A stretch of 64,000 bases of DNA from Desulfomonilia bacterium (GCA_036567785.1 DATCTV010000028.1:1-64000); one strand, 5' to 3'; shown: positions 1-8,807, counted from the stretch's first letter. The notes: a model not told the origin generated them from the sequence alone. Numbers and translations are program-made.

Positions 1-49
1 ATGCCTCCGGCAGCCTTGACTCCTCCTCCCTGCATGCTCACAAGAAATC

Positions 50-400
50 ATGGCCGACGGCGGGGGAATGGCCTTTTTCAACCTCAAGCAAAGGAATATC
101 TGTGAAAGGAGAAAATCAAGACCATGGTTTGAGAAAAAATCTGTCGGGTATAAAAAGGAAATTCCACCTTATCTTAAATCATCTTTGGTCTGGACAACGG
201 GGTTCACTTTAAATCAGGGTAGTAAACAACTATATCATTGGTCCGAAAGTATTTTTCAGAAACCCGAAAAATATTCTGAGCAGAAGGAATATCGATTTGC
301 CCTAGTCGGTGATTATTCCACGATTGAGTTCAAGGAAATCAAGCTGTCACTTGGATCTTGCGACAACCTTATATCGGTAGTCAAAAGAAAGTACCGATGA
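50..400 (+). CDS. Hypothetical protein, probably a C-terminal remnant
   Basis: A short 116-residue reading frame that I do not recognise as a named family. Its C-terminal half has a run of the type IFQKPxKYxxQKEYRFAL. I have seen similar pieces near the C-terminus of defence- or toxin-like hypothetical proteins, but that is recollection, not proof. There is no good Shine-Dalgarno before the ATG at 50. A second ATG at 68 follows a G-rich stretch too closely to be convincing. An in-frame stop at 17-19 cuts it off from anything upstream, so it may be the tail of a decayed gene. It stands alone on the plus strand, facing the minus-strand TPR gene. Confidence 0.4.
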   Translation: MADGGGMAFFNLKQRNICERRKSRPWFEKKSVGYKKEIPPYLKSSLVWTTGFTLNQGSKQLYHWSESIFQKPEKYSEQKEYRFALVGDYSTIEFKEIKLSLGSCDNLISVVKRKYR

Positions 401-501
401 TGCCAACAAAAGGTGCAAATATTGACTTTATTTACAGATGATAGACTCATACAGTCCGACGGAAAAATTGCCTGTCTGTACTATATCTTTTGGGTTATCT
501 T

Positions 502-2007
502 CTAGGGTTTGCATTCTTCCATCCCTCGACAATTTCCAAGGTTACAGGCCTTTCGGAAATCGAGACATGCCTTTCCCATATCGCCTTTGCCTGCCCACAT
601 CAGACCCCTACCGATATAGGCAACAGCTAGGGATGGATTGATTGTAATGGCATGGGTAAAATCCTTAATGGCAATGTCAAGCTCGCCATTCATACCCCAC
701 GCAGCACCCCGGTTGCAATAAGCATCTGCATAGGTAGGGTTGATTTCAATGGCCTTCGTGAAGTCCTTTATAGCGATTACATATTCACCTTTGTTTGACC
801 ATGCGTTACCTCGGTTATAATATGCCTCTGAAAGGGTTGGGTTAATTTCTATGGCTCTGGTGAAATCCTTAATTGCCTGTTCATAATCACCTTTACCACT
901 CCATGCAATCCCCCTGTTGGAATATGCTTCTGCAAAGGATGGATTGATCTCAATGAACCGAGTGAAGTCATTTATGACATTGTTAAATTCGCCTTTCATA
1001 CCCCACGCCAGACCCCGGTTATAATATGCCTCTGCAAGAGATGGATTGATTCCTATGGCACTGGTAAAATCCTTCATTGCAATGTCAAACTCACCTTTCA
1101 TCCTCCACTCATTACCCCGATTGCAATAGGCTTCTGCATAGGATGAGTTGATCTGAATAGCATTGGTATAGTCCTTAATAGCGCGGTCATATTCGCCTTT
1201 GTCTGACCATGCATTTCCCCGGTTGTAATAAGCTCCTGCAAAGTTAGGATTTTGTTCAATTGCACTTGTATAATCCTGAATGGCTCGCTCTTTATCACCT
1301 TTGTCATACCATGCAACTCCTCGGTTGTTATAGGCCGTTGAAAATAAAGGGTCAATTTCAAGTGCCTTGTTAAGATATTTGATTGCATTGTCAGGATCAG
1401 AATATTTGCCATCTTTCCAAAGACTACTAGCTTTTTCAAACCATCCTACAGCCTCTATTCTCTGTGAGTTCTCCTTGAATTCTTTCTTGAGTTCGGCCTT
1501 CTGCTTTTCATCGGCATTGGACTTTTCCAGTTCCCTATTCTTCTCTTCAAGGAGTTTTACCTTTGCGAGAAGCTCAGTCTCCCTTTTCTGACTTTCAGTG
1601 TATTTTTGCATAAGCTCACGGTCGCCTAGCATTGTTTTTATCCGTTCATTCAGAACGCTTGTATCCACATCCACTTTCGTTTCTATGATAATTCCGAATG
1701 CATCACCCTCTGTGAAGTTCTTCTGCGAAACCACTTCAACCTTAAGAATGCCGGCGGAAAGGGCAAGTATTTCATCTTTGTCAATCTTGCTGTCCTTTAC
1801 TACAGTGAGGCTTTCAAGATATGTCCCCGCCTTTTCAAGGACGTTTCTTTTTGCCTTTGCTATAGCCGCTGTTCGGGCGTCATCAGGCGATTGGCTGCCT
1901 CCGAATGTCTGCTTTACGGTTTCAGTGAAGGTCTTTATCTCTGCATAAGCCGGAGATGCAATAGCTATCACGAGTATTACAACAATAATGAATTGCCTGA
2001 TTTTCAT
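502..2007 (-). CDS. Secreted/periplasmic LPP20-like protein with C-terminal TPR array
   Basis: This 501-residue protein probably works in the periplasm as a protein-protein interaction scaffold. A signal peptide (residues 1-22, ending AYA) is followed by an LPP20/FlgT-like domain at about 25-130 with the ARTAAIAKAKRNVLEKAG helix. Next come a charged coiled coil at about 130-190 and eight or so TPR units at about 205-490, each with the AYYNRGxAW...AIKDFTxAIEINP pattern. The ATG at 2007 was preferred over an upstream TTG at 2034 because AAGGAG sits six bases before it and the signal peptide starts there. It lies 36 bases downstream of the LPP20 lipoprotein gene, likely in one operon. Partner proteins are unknown. 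Confidence 0.85.
   Translation of the reverse strand: MKIRQFIIVVILVIAIASPAYAEIKTFTETVKQTFGGSQSPDDARTAAIAKAKRNVLEKAGTYLESLTVVKDSKIDKDEILALSAGILKVEVVSQKNFTEGDAFGIIIETKVDVDTSVLNERIKTMLGDRELMQKYTESQKRETELLAKVKLLEEKNRELEKSNADEKQKAELKKEFKENSQRIEAVGWFEKASSLWKDGKYSDPDNAIKYLNKALEIDPLFSTAYNNRGVAWYDKGDKERAIQDYTSAIEQNPNFAGAYYNRGNAWSDKGEYDRAIKDYTNAIQINSSYAEAYCNRGNEWRMKGEFDIAMKDFTSAIGINPSLAEAYYNRGLAWGMKGEFNNVINDFTRFIEINPSFAEAYSNRGIAWSGKGDYEQAIKDFTRAIEINPTLSEAYYNRGNAWSNKGEYVIAIKDFTKAIEINPTYADAYCNRGAAWGMNGELDIAIKDFTHAITINPSLAVAYIGRGLMWAGKGDMGKACLDFRKACNLGNCRGMEECKP
640..1400 (-). repeat. 102-bp tandem coding repeats (TPR array)
   Basis: Within the TPR gene the DNA repeats with a period of about 102 bases (34 codons). 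The recurring words are visible on the plus strand as versions of cctcggttataatatgcctc and ggattgatttcaatggc. Copies differ at many positions, so this is an aged protein-repeat array rather than a recent slippage expansion. It could still recombine and vary in copy number. Confidence 0.8.
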
Positions 2008-2043
2008 GTCCAACTCCTTAATGAAACATATCAATCATTCAGA

Positions 2044-2571
2044 TTATTCATCTTTTTCAATCAAGGCGCGGCGCTTATCTTCGGGAATGCCTTTAACCCT
2101 ATCAACAGCCATTATGTACTGCTCTGTCTCAAGTGACATCAAAACGTAAAGCGTGCCATTTGGGCTTGTCCATGAATCAGTCATTTCTATACCCGAGAGT
2201 GTGTTGTTCGATATTTCAACTATCACTTCCTCAATATGCTGAGTGTCAATGCTGCCTGCAGTGTTTGATACTGATGACCTGTAGTCGGTTAACACAGATT
2301 CTATCCTTGTGCTTAGCTTCTTTGAAATATCTGCCTTGGCCTTCGTTTTCGCTACAATCAGGGCTTCCCCCGGATCAGCCCCGGCAGCAGAACCGACGCC
2401 GCATAAGGCAGGATGACCTGTCTTTTGGATAAAGTACCCGGCGCAATCTTTTGTAACCCAATCAGGGGCCCCGGCGAACTCCTTTTTTACAGGGTTTGTT
2501 GCACAGCTTTGCAATAACATCATCAGACAAAACAAATTGAATATAAAGGTTCCCTTCATTCTCACACGCAT
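2044..2571 (-). CDS. LPP20-family lipoprotein
   Basis: A 175-residue predicted lipoprotein. A hydrophobic leader ends in the lipobox LQSC (Cys23), so it should be lipidated and anchored in a membrane. The rest is an LPP20-like domain, with the ALIVAKTKAKADISKKL helix, a region near IEEVIVEISNNTLSGI and a C-terminal strand pattern YVLMSLE. The start is uncertain: the first ATG sits almost on top of the AGGA box, and the GTG two codons later (2565) has better spacing. It precedes the TPR gene, whose N-terminal domain has the same helix-strand pattern, so the two may act together at the cell envelope. The function of LPP20 proteins is largely unknown. Confidence 0.8.
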   Translation of the reverse strand: MRVRMKGTFIFNLFCLMMLLQSCATNPVKKEFAGAPDWVTKDCAGYFIQKTGHPALCGVGSAAGADPGEALIVAKTKAKADISKKLSTRIESVLTDYRSSVSNTAGSIDTQHIEEVIVEISNNTLSGIEMTDSWTSPNGTLYVLMSLETEQYIMAVDRVKGIPEDKRRALIEKDE

Positions 2572-2657
2572 GTCCTTTTATATCATAATTGGAATGTCAG
2601 TGAAAAATAATAAGCACGACTACCGCTCATCTGTATTTTTCATATTGACATCAGACA

Positions 2658-2683
2658 TATAATTGTACAACTGTTTTGTACAA
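2658..2683 (+). promoter_or_regulatory. Toxin-antitoxin promoter -10 and twin TTGTACAA operator
   Basis: A perfect TATAAT at 2658-2663 abuts two copies of the palindrome TTGTACAA (2663-2670 and 2676-2683), 13 bases apart. TGTACA is the known core of YefM-type antitoxin operators, and the next gene is a Phd/YefM antitoxin. The boxes lie where RNA polymerase would start, which fits autorepression. No good -35 hexamer is seen at the right distance. Confidence 0.7.
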
Positions 2684-2703
2684 CAAGTCTTATGGGAGGA
2701 CCT

Positions 2704-2934
2704 ATGCTGGTTGTAAATGTCAGCGAGTTCAGGAGCAATCTTCAGTCGTTTTTAGGTAAAGTAAAATCCGGAGAGGAAATGACGCTTACATCAAGGGGAA
2801 AAGCCATTGCCCAGATAATCCCTGTCGCGGACAAAAAGGAAAGCGCAAAGAAGAAGCTCTTATCCATGAGAACAAAATGTGTCGTAGGCGATGTCACGTC
2901 GCCCCTGGGTGAATCGTGGGAGGCCTTGAAGTGA
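2704..2934 (+). CDS. Phd/YefM-family antitoxin
   Basis: A 76-residue antitoxin of the Phd/YefM fold. It should neutralise the adjacent PIN toxin and bind its own operator through the N-terminal domain (MLVVNVSEFRSNL, then GEEMTLTSRGKAIAQIIP). The C-terminal tail (about 50-76), ending near GESWEALK, would wrap the toxin. The second ATG of the frame (2704) was chosen because GGGAGGA sits just before it; the first ATG (2692) lies inside that Shine-Dalgarno. The stop TGA overlaps the toxin's GTG start (GTGA), so the two are translationally coupled. Phd/YefM antitoxins pair with several toxin types, and a VapC-like PIN partner is a known combination. Confidence 0.85.
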   Translation: MLVVNVSEFRSNLQSFLGKVKSGEEMTLTSRGKAIAQIIPVADKKESAKKKLLSMRTKCVVGDVTSPLGESWEALK

Positions 2935-3326
2935 TCCTGCTTGATACATGCGCCCTTATTTTTGATGCACTCACACCTGAAAGGTTAAGCAAAAAGGCCG
3001 CACGGTCGATTGAAGAAGGCGACGAAACAAACGAACTGTTCTGTTCGGACATTTCACTCTGGGAGATAGCCATGCTGATAGAAAAAGGCAGACTTTCCCC
3101 CGGTACCGCAACCGATGATTTCCTTAAAAGCATGCTGGATTCAAGGGGAATCAAAACGCTGACGATTACGCCAACGATTGCCTACCTTTCAGCTTCATAT
3201 AAGCATTTTAAACACAATGACCCGGCAGACAGGATAATAGCCGCAACCGCACTGACAAACAAATGCCCGGTTGTCACAAGCGATTCATTGCTGAAAAAAA
3301 TAAAGGGATTGAACATAATCTGGTGA
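2931..3326 (+). CDS. VapC-like PIN-domain toxin
   Basis: A 131-residue PIN-domain ribonuclease, the likely toxin of this module. It probably cleaves specific RNAs in the cytoplasm when released from its antitoxin. The acidic residues of a PIN active site are visible: Asp5 in ILLDTC, Glu45 in SLWEI, Asp97/Asp100 in HNDPADRI and the Asp of the late VTSD motif. The start is the GTG at 2931, which overlaps the antitoxin stop and has GGGAGG at the right distance; the longer frame from 2916 lacks this. The full set of motifs suggests an intact toxin. Its RNA target cannot be read from the sequence. Confidence 0.88.
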   Translation: MILLDTCALIFDALTPERLSKKAARSIEEGDETNELFCSDISLWEIAMLIEKGRLSPGTATDDFLKSMLDSRGIKTLTITPTIAYLSASYKHFKHNDPADRIIAATALTNKCPVVTSDSLLKKIKGLNIIW

Positions 3327-3368
3327 AACAGGGAAAAATCTCAGACGACCCGGACTACAAATATTCTT

Positions 3369-3492
3369 TACGGCGCGTCAGAACAAAGCAGGTCAAGGAG
3401 TGACGAAGGCGAGAAGCGAAACATACTTTTAGCGTATGTTGCAGCGACGAGCCAAGGAACGACGCAGAGATGCGAAGTTATCATGCGCCGTA
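3369..3492. repeat. 124-bp intergenic inverted-repeat element
   Basis: The gap between the convergent toxin and cobO genes is bounded by an exact 8-bp inverted repeat: TACGGCGC at 3369-3376 and GCGCCGTA at 3485-3492. Similarity continues weakly inward. In the centre is a 7-bp hairpin, AACATAC/GTATGTT (3420-3426 and 3434-3440). It carries no reading frame of note and ends one base before the cobO stop codon. It could be a small mobile or palindromic repeat (MITE-like), or a structured bidirectional terminator. Confidence 0.5.
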
Positions 3493-3493
3493 C

Positions 3494-4027
3494 TCAGCTT
3501 TCGATGCCTTTCCTCGCTTGAACCCCTTTGTTATAGTAATGTTTTATATCCTGCATCTCGGTAATCAGATCCGCTGCATCATACAGGTTGGTATTTACAC
3601 TGCGCCCCGTCAGGACAAGTTCCATCCCCGAAGGCCTTGATTCTATTATCTGGCGTACTTCGGCCTCTGTTATAAGGTTGAACATGATAGCGGTCATCAC
3701 CTCGTCAAGGACGAGTATGTCACAGAGCTTTCCTTTGATGATTTCCTTTATTCTTTTTATCGCCGCCTGAGCCCTTCTTACATCGGCCTCGTCCGGCGGA
3801 TCGGTCAGTCTGCAGAACTGAGGATGGCCGTACTGTTCAATTATCACGAGGCCGGCCAGCATTCCCACGCTGTCCAGTTCACCATAATGCTGTCCCTTCA
3901 TGAACTGTACGATTATGGTTTTCAGGCCGTGGCCTGCCGCACGCAGAGCAAGCCCCAGTGCCGCCGTAGTTTTGCCCTTGCCGTTTCCAGTATATATGTG
4001 AACGCAGCCTTTTCCTATCCCGCTCAC
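3494..4027 (-). CDS. cobO: Cob(I)alamin / cob(I)yrinic acid a,c-diamide adenosyltransferase
   Basis: A 177-residue BtuR/CobO/CobA-type enzyme that transfers the adenosyl group of ATP to reduced corrinoid, giving adenosylcobalamin in the cytoplasm. A P-loop variant GNGKGKTT lies at residues 14-21, with the family motifs VQFMKGQ, ILVLDEV and VLTGR following in order. Length is normal for the family. Its ATG overlaps the icmF stop (ATGA), so the mutase and the enzyme that makes its cofactor are translated together. In this context it most likely serves IcmF directly. Confidence 0.93.
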   Translation of the reverse strand: MSGIGKGCVHIYTGNGKGKTTAALGLALRAAGHGLKTIIVQFMKGQHYGELDSVGMLAGLVIIEQYGHPQFCRLTDPPDEADVRRAQAAIKRIKEIIKGKLCDILVLDEVMTAIMFNLITEAEVRQIIESRPSGMELVLTGRSVNTNLYDAADLITEMQDIKHYYNKGVQARKGIES

Positions 4028-7000
4028 ATGTTCCTCCTGTAGCGGCCTCCGATTTCGTATAATGCGGCCGTTATCTGGCCCAGGCTGGCGACCCGAACCG
4101 TATCGATCAGTTCTTCGAAAATATTGCCGCCTGAAAGTGCTACTTCCTTCAGTCGTTTGAGTGCATACGGCGCCTTCTGTCTGTGCCTTTTCTGAAAGGC
4201 CCTCAGGTTATTGAGCTGCGCCATCTTCTCTTCGTTTGTCGCGCGCGTCAACGCAACGCAGGCACCGGGCCTGTCCTCCTGCCCCTCGTTATCGGGGTTC
4301 TCGAACGTATTCACGCCGATTATAGGCAGTTTACCGTTGTGCTTGAGGTGCTCGTAATGAAGCGACTCCTGCTGAATCTTGGCCCTCTGGTAATGAACTT
4401 CCATCGCACCGAGCACACCTTTCCTTTCGCTTATGCGCTCGAATTCCTGAAGCACGGCCTCTTCAACCGCATCTGTCAGCCATTCGAGGAAGAATGAGCC
4501 CTGCGCCTGGTTCTCGTTTTTGGACGGGCCGAACTCGCGGTTTATGATAAGCTGTATGGCCATTGCCCGGCGCACCGACTCCTCGGTTGGTGTTGTGACC
4601 GCTTCGTCATATGCGTTCGTATGGAGCGAATTGCAGTTGTCGTTCAGCGCGGTGAGCGCCTGAAGCGTGGTCCTTATGTCATTGAACTGCATTTCCATAC
4701 TGTGAAGGGAACGCCCCGAGGTCTGGATGTGGTACTTGAGCTTCTGCGCCCTTTCGTCGCCCTTATAGAGGTCCCTCATGGCTATGGCCCATATCCTGCG
4801 TGCCACCCTCCCGAGCACGCTGTATTCGGCATCCATGCCGCTTGAGAAGAAGAATGAGAAGTTCTTGGCGAACTCGGTCACGTCCATACCCCTGGACATG
4901 TAATATTCGACATAGGTGAAGCCGTTGGCCAGTGTGAACGCAAGCTGGCTTACCGGATTGGCGCCGGCCTCGGCTATGTGGTAACCGCTTATGCTGACCG
5001 AGTAGAAGTTGTTTACGTCGTTATCGATGAAGTACTGCTGTATGTCGCCCATCATTTTAAGAGCGAATTCGGTTGAGAATATGCATGTGTTCTGGCCCTG
5101 GTCTTCCTTTAATATGTCCGCCTGGACCGTACCCCTTACATTCGACATGACCCACTTCTTAAGACTTGCGAGTTCATCCTTATCCGGCTTGCGGCCGTGT
5201 TCCTTAACGAACTTCTCAACCTGCTGGCCTATGGCGGTATTGAAGAAGAATGCAGCCATGATAGGGGCAGGCCCGTTGATGGTCATCGAAACGCTTGTAA
5301 GCGGTGAGCACAGGTCAAAGCCAGCATAGAGCTTTTTCATATCATCGAGCGTGCATATGCTGACCCCGCTTTCGCCGATCTTGCCGAAGATGTCAGGCCT
5401 CTCGTCAGGGTCTTCGCCGTAGAGCGTAACACTGTCGAATGCGGTTGAAAGCCTCTTCGCATCATCGTTTCTGCACAGGTAATGGAAGCGCCTGTTGGTG
5501 CGCTCCGGCGTGCCTTCGCCTGCAAACTGCCTTTTCGGGTCTTCCCAGTCGCGCTTGAACGGAAATACGCCTGCAGTGTACGGGAACGAGCCCGGGACAT
5601 TCTCTTTTCTGACCCACCTGTATATTTCACCCTTGTCCCTGTAATCGGGAAGGGCGACCCTCGGCACTTCGAGGCCGGAAAGCGTAGTGCTTCTGAGAGG
5701 AACCCTTATATCCTTTCCCCTGACAGAGTAGCTGTAGTTCTTTGCGGCGTAGTGTTTCGACTCCGCTTCCCATTCCCTGAGCAGTTTTATGTCCTCCTGA
5801 CGGATCTGGGTCTCCATCTTCCGCATGATCCCCGTGATATGGCTTTTATCCGCCCCTTCCGCATCCCCGGCCAGGTCCTTCAATGCCGCATATTTCCTGA
5901 TCAGGTCTGATGTATCATCGGTATGCTTGTGGTAGGCCCTGACAACCCGGGCAATCTCCCTCAGATACTGGTCCCTTTCGGGCGGAACAATCCCGGCTCT
6001 GGGCTTTTCCTTTATCTCTTCCGGCATCACGGGGAGATTCCAGTTAACACCGCCTTTTTCCGCAACGAGTTTCATCAGGAAAGCAAAAGCCCTGTCCGAA
6101 CCTTTGTCATCATATCTGCTTGCTACCGTGCCGAAAACCGGCATGTCCTCTTCGGGTCTGTCGAAGAGTTCGTGGTTTCTCATATACTGTTTTCTCACGT
6201 CCCTGAGGGCATCAAGGGCCTTCTGCTGTTCGAACTTGTTCAGCACAACCATGTCGGCATAGTCGAGCATGTCAATCTTTTCAAGCTGCGAGGGAGCGCC
6301 GTATTCGCTTGTCATCACGTATACGGAACAGCTGCTGATCTTTGATACGGCCGCATCCCCCTGGCCTATGCCGCTGGTCTCGACCATCACCATGTCATAG
6401 CCTGCGGCCTTCACTATATCTATCGCATCATTGATGGCTATTGAGAGTTCGTCCTTTGAAAGCCTTGTCGCCATGGAGCGCATGAACACCCTGTCATTTT
6501 CGATTGAGTTCATGCGGATGCGGTCACCCAGCAGGGCGCCTCCGCTCTTTGAGCGTGACGGATCGACAGAGATTATAGCAATCGTCTTGTCCGGATAGAA
6601 TTCAATGAACCTGCGGACCATCTCGTCGATAAACGAGCTCTTGCCTGAGCCGCCCGTGCCGGTAATGCCCACGACCGGTATTCCGTCGGCAGGCCTTATA
6701 TGGCGTCTGAGCTCTTCATAACGTTTGCTGAAGCCCATCACGCTCGCTTCCGCCATGCTTATGAGGCGTCCAATCTTCGCCTGATTCATGTCTTTCAATG
6801 AGGATATGTCTGCTTCGACATCAGGAATCCGCACTCCACGGGCGATGGAAATCATATGATCGATCATTCCCCTCAAACCCATCTTTTTGCCGTCGAGCGG
6901 GGAATATATCTTAGCAACGCCGTAAGCCTGGAGTTCGGCTATTTCTTCGGGTACGATAACACCGCCGCCGCCCCCGAAGACCTTGATGTATTCGCATCCG

Positions 7001-7257
7001 TTTTCCTTAAGGAGATCTATCATATACTTGAAGAACTCCATATGCCCGCCCTGATAAGAGCTCATGGCGATTGCGTGGGCACCCTCCTGGATGGCTGCTC
7101 GTACGACCTCGTTGACACCCCTGTTGTGGCCTAAATGTATCACTTCTGCGCCTGCATCCTGCAGGATTCTTCTGATGATGTTGATCGAGGCGTCATGCCC
7201 GTCGAAGAGGGCCGCCGCAGTAACGAATCTCACCGGCTCAAGCTTGCTTTTATCCAT
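4024..7257 (-). CDS. icmF: Fused isobutyryl-CoA mutase IcmF
   Basis: A 1077-residue fused B12 enzyme that interconverts isobutyryl-CoA and n-butyryl-CoA; some relatives also act on isovaleryl/pivalyl-CoA. The N-terminal B12-binding domain (about 10-140) has DGHDAS with the cobalt-ligand His21, SYQGGH and a GGGGG turn. A MeaI-like G-protein chaperone follows (about 195-420), with Walker A GTGGSGKSS and an NKFE base-recognition motif. The mutase barrel (about 540-1077) has FPYTAGVFPFKR and GEGTPERTNRRFHY, which are IcmF rather than methylmalonyl-CoA mutase signatures. AGGAGATAA precedes the ATG. It heads an operon with cobO. Confidence 0.95.
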   Translation of the reverse strand: MDKSKLEPVRFVTAAALFDGHDASINIIRRILQDAGAEVIHLGHNRGVNEVVRAAIQEGAHAIAMSSYQGGHMEFFKYMIDLLKENGCEYIKVFGGGGGVIVPEEIAELQAYGVAKIYSPLDGKKMGLRGMIDHMISIARGVRIPDVEADISSLKDMNQAKIGRLISMAEASVMGFSKRYEELRRHIRPADGIPVVGITGTGGSGKSSFIDEMVRRFIEFYPDKTIAIISVDPSRSKSGGALLGDRIRMNSIENDRVFMRSMATRLSKDELSIAINDAIDIVKAAGYDMVMVETSGIGQGDAAVSKISSCSVYVMTSEYGAPSQLEKIDMLDYADMVVLNKFEQQKALDALRDVRKQYMRNHELFDRPEEDMPVFGTVASRYDDKGSDRAFAFLMKLVAEKGGVNWNLPVMPEEIKEKPRAGIVPPERDQYLREIARVVRAYHKHTDDTSDLIRKYAALKDLAGDAEGADKSHITGIMRKMETQIRQEDIKLLREWEAESKHYAAKNYSYSVRGKDIRVPLRSTTLSGLEVPRVALPDYRDKGEIYRWVRKENVPGSFPYTAGVFPFKRDWEDPKRQFAGEGTPERTNRRFHYLCRNDDAKRLSTAFDSVTLYGEDPDERPDIFGKIGESGVSICTLDDMKKLYAGFDLCSPLTSVSMTINGPAPIMAAFFFNTAIGQQVEKFVKEHGRKPDKDELASLKKWVMSNVRGTVQADILKEDQGQNTCIFSTEFALKMMGDIQQYFIDNDVNNFYSVSISGYHIAEAGANPVSQLAFTLANGFTYVEYYMSRGMDVTEFAKNFSFFFSSGMDAEYSVLGRVARRIWAIAMRDLYKGDERAQKLKYHIQTSGRSLHSMEMQFNDIRTTLQALTALNDNCNSLHTNAYDEAVTTPTEESVRRAMAIQLIINREFGPSKNENQAQGSFFLEWLTDAVEEAVLQEFERISERKGVLGAMEVHYQRAKIQQESLHYEHLKHNGKLPIIGVNTFENPDNEGQEDRPGACVALTRATNEEKMAQLNNLRAFQKRHRQKAPYALKRLKEVALSGGNIFEELIDTVRVASLGQITAALYEIGGRYRRNM

Positions 7258-7347
7258 ATTTATCTCCTGGCGAAATACTTAAAATCCTTCAAATCCCTGT
7301 TGAACTTCACTCATCGCCCGTGCACGTGCAACACGGAGGAGACCAAA

Positions 7348-7375
7348 GCTATAGCACGGTGCAATGAAATGTCAA
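7348..7375 (-). promoter_or_regulatory. Sigma70-type promoter for icmF-cobO
   Basis: On the minus strand TTGACA (7370-7375) is followed after 16 bases by TATAGC (7348-7353). That leaves a leader of about 85 bases before the icmF ATG at 7257. Both hexamers are close to consensus, and no competing gene is nearby. Confidence 0.65.
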
Positions 7376-7418
7376 ATGCCTGTTTTCAGGCTTTTATCCC
7401 TCATCAATTCGCTTTTAA

Positions 7419-8807
7419 TCAACGGACCGGCCATGTGTCTGACTCTTCAATTATCGAGAGGAATGCCTCTGCTATATCAGGATCGAACATCTTTCCGCTG
7501 TTGTCTTTGATGAAGTCCGTCACCTCTTCTTTTGTCATGGCCTTTCTGTATGGCCGGTCTTCAGTGATGGCGTCATAGACATCCGCCACCGCTATTATCC
7601 TTGCAAACAAGGGTATCGATTCCCCCCTGAGCCCTTCCGGATAGCCTTTGCCGTCCCAACGTTCATGGTGGTACATTATGCCGGAAAGAATATTTTCGTA
7701 CGAAGGAATGTCCCTGATTATACCGGCCCCTGCCGCAGGATGGCCCCTGATTATGGAAAATTCCTCTTCCGTGAGCCTGCCGGGCTTGTCCAGAATAGCT
7801 TCGGGTACGGCTATCTTGCCTATGTCATGGAGGACGGCAGACACGATGAGATTGTCCATGACCTCATCACTGAGGCCGAGCCTCCAGCCGATCATCATCG
7901 TATACCTGGTGACCCTCTCGCTGTGGCCCGCAGTCCATCGCGATTTTGCGTCGATTGATCGGGTGAGCGCGGTCAGTATGCCCAGCATCAGATCTTCCCG
8001 CTCCTTCATGGCCGCACGTATGCTTGCGGCCATTGAATTGAGCGAGTCTGCAAGCTTGCCTATTTCATCCCTGCTCTCCGTATGGAACTCCCGCTCGAAG
8101 TTGCCTGACGCAATAATCCTGGCTTCACGGGAAAGCTCCTCAACAGGCCTGACAATTCCCCGGCCGAACAAAAGCCCTATCAGATATGAAAGAATCAGCA
8201 GCAGAATGCAGAACATTATGTTCTGGCCCGGGTTCTTTTTTACAAATTCGATTATGGAAGGCCGGGCTATGCTGTATGTGAGCACATAGCTGTATTTGTC
8301 GACAGGTCTTGTAAGGTTGTCTACTACTTTCAGCGTGTCCGAGAATCCGAAATTTACTCTTGATAACGATATCTTCCTGCCAGTCAGACTCTGATCAAGT
8401 TTACTGATAATATCAGGGTCTTTTATTTCATCTGTATGAAAGATATTGTCATCCCCCATATATATTTCTGACCAGACGCCGAAGGCTTTGTAATAGAGCC
8501 TTATATCGTCAATGGAATTCATCCCTGAAGAAAACTCAGCAAACAGGTTTACAGCCTTCATTGCATCCTTGTCTTTGACATCGAGAAGGCCCAGAAGACT
8601 GTCCCCCCTGTTATCAGGGAAAAGCGAAAAAATGCTGTCTTCAAATCTTCTGGTTACAAGGTTTACGATATCACCTGATCCCAGGGTAAATAGAATGATA
8701 AACGCCATATATCCGATTACAATACCGAAAAGAGTGAGCGTAAAGGCCATGCGTCTGGCAATCGTGGGCCTTAAGAAACACTTCAATCTCGAGGATTTGA
8801 TATCCAT
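7419..8807 (-). CDS. Membrane HAMP-HD-GYP protein, probable c-di-GMP phosphodiesterase
   Basis: A 462-residue sensor protein that probably hydrolyses cyclic di-GMP. A transmembrane helix at about 22-42, a periplasmic domain at about 43-190 and a second helix at about 193-213 are followed by a HAMP domain and a complete HD-GYP domain (about 275-455). That domain has HSERVTRYT, HDIGKIAVP, HHERWDGKGYPEGL and ADVYDAI. The metal-binding His/Asp residues are all present. GGAAGGGAG precedes the ATG, which lies 13 bases after the stop of the histidine-kinase-like ATPase gene. It is therefore probably the last gene of the seven-gene signalling cluster. The periplasmic ligand is unknown. Confidence 0.9.
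   Translation of the reverse strand: MDIKSSRLKCFLRPTIARRMAFTLTLFGIVIGYMAFIILFTLGSGDIVNLVTRRFEDSIFSLFPDNRGDSLLGLLDVKDKDAMKAVNLFAEFSSGMNSIDDIRLYYKAFGVWSEIYMGDDNIFHTDEIKDPDIISKLDQSLTGRKISLSRVNFGFSDTLKVVDNLTRPVDKYSYVLTYSIARPSIIEFVKKNPGQNIMFCILLLILSYLIGLLFGRGIVRPVEELSREARIIASGNFEREFHTESRDEIGKLADSLNSMAASIRAAMKEREDLMLGILTALTRSIDAKSRWTAGHSERVTRYTMMIGWRLGLSDEVMDNLIVSAVLHDIGKIAVPEAILDKPGRLTEEEFSIIRGHPAAGAGIIRDIPSYENILSGIMYHHERWDGKGYPEGLRGESIPLFARIIAVADVYDAITEDRPYRKAMTKEEVTDFIKDNSGKMFDPDIAEAFLSIIEESDTWPVR

Noticed and set aside
1098-1439. Long frame inside the TPR gene on the same strand
   Set aside because: It is an out-of-phase shadow of the 102-bp repeats, with no Shine-Dalgarno and no family.
7373-7396. 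GCCTG/CAGGC hairpin as terminator of the HD-GYP gene
   Set aside because: Only a 5-bp stem, and the T-run is on the wrong strand for the gene. It is kept only as background near the icmF promoter.
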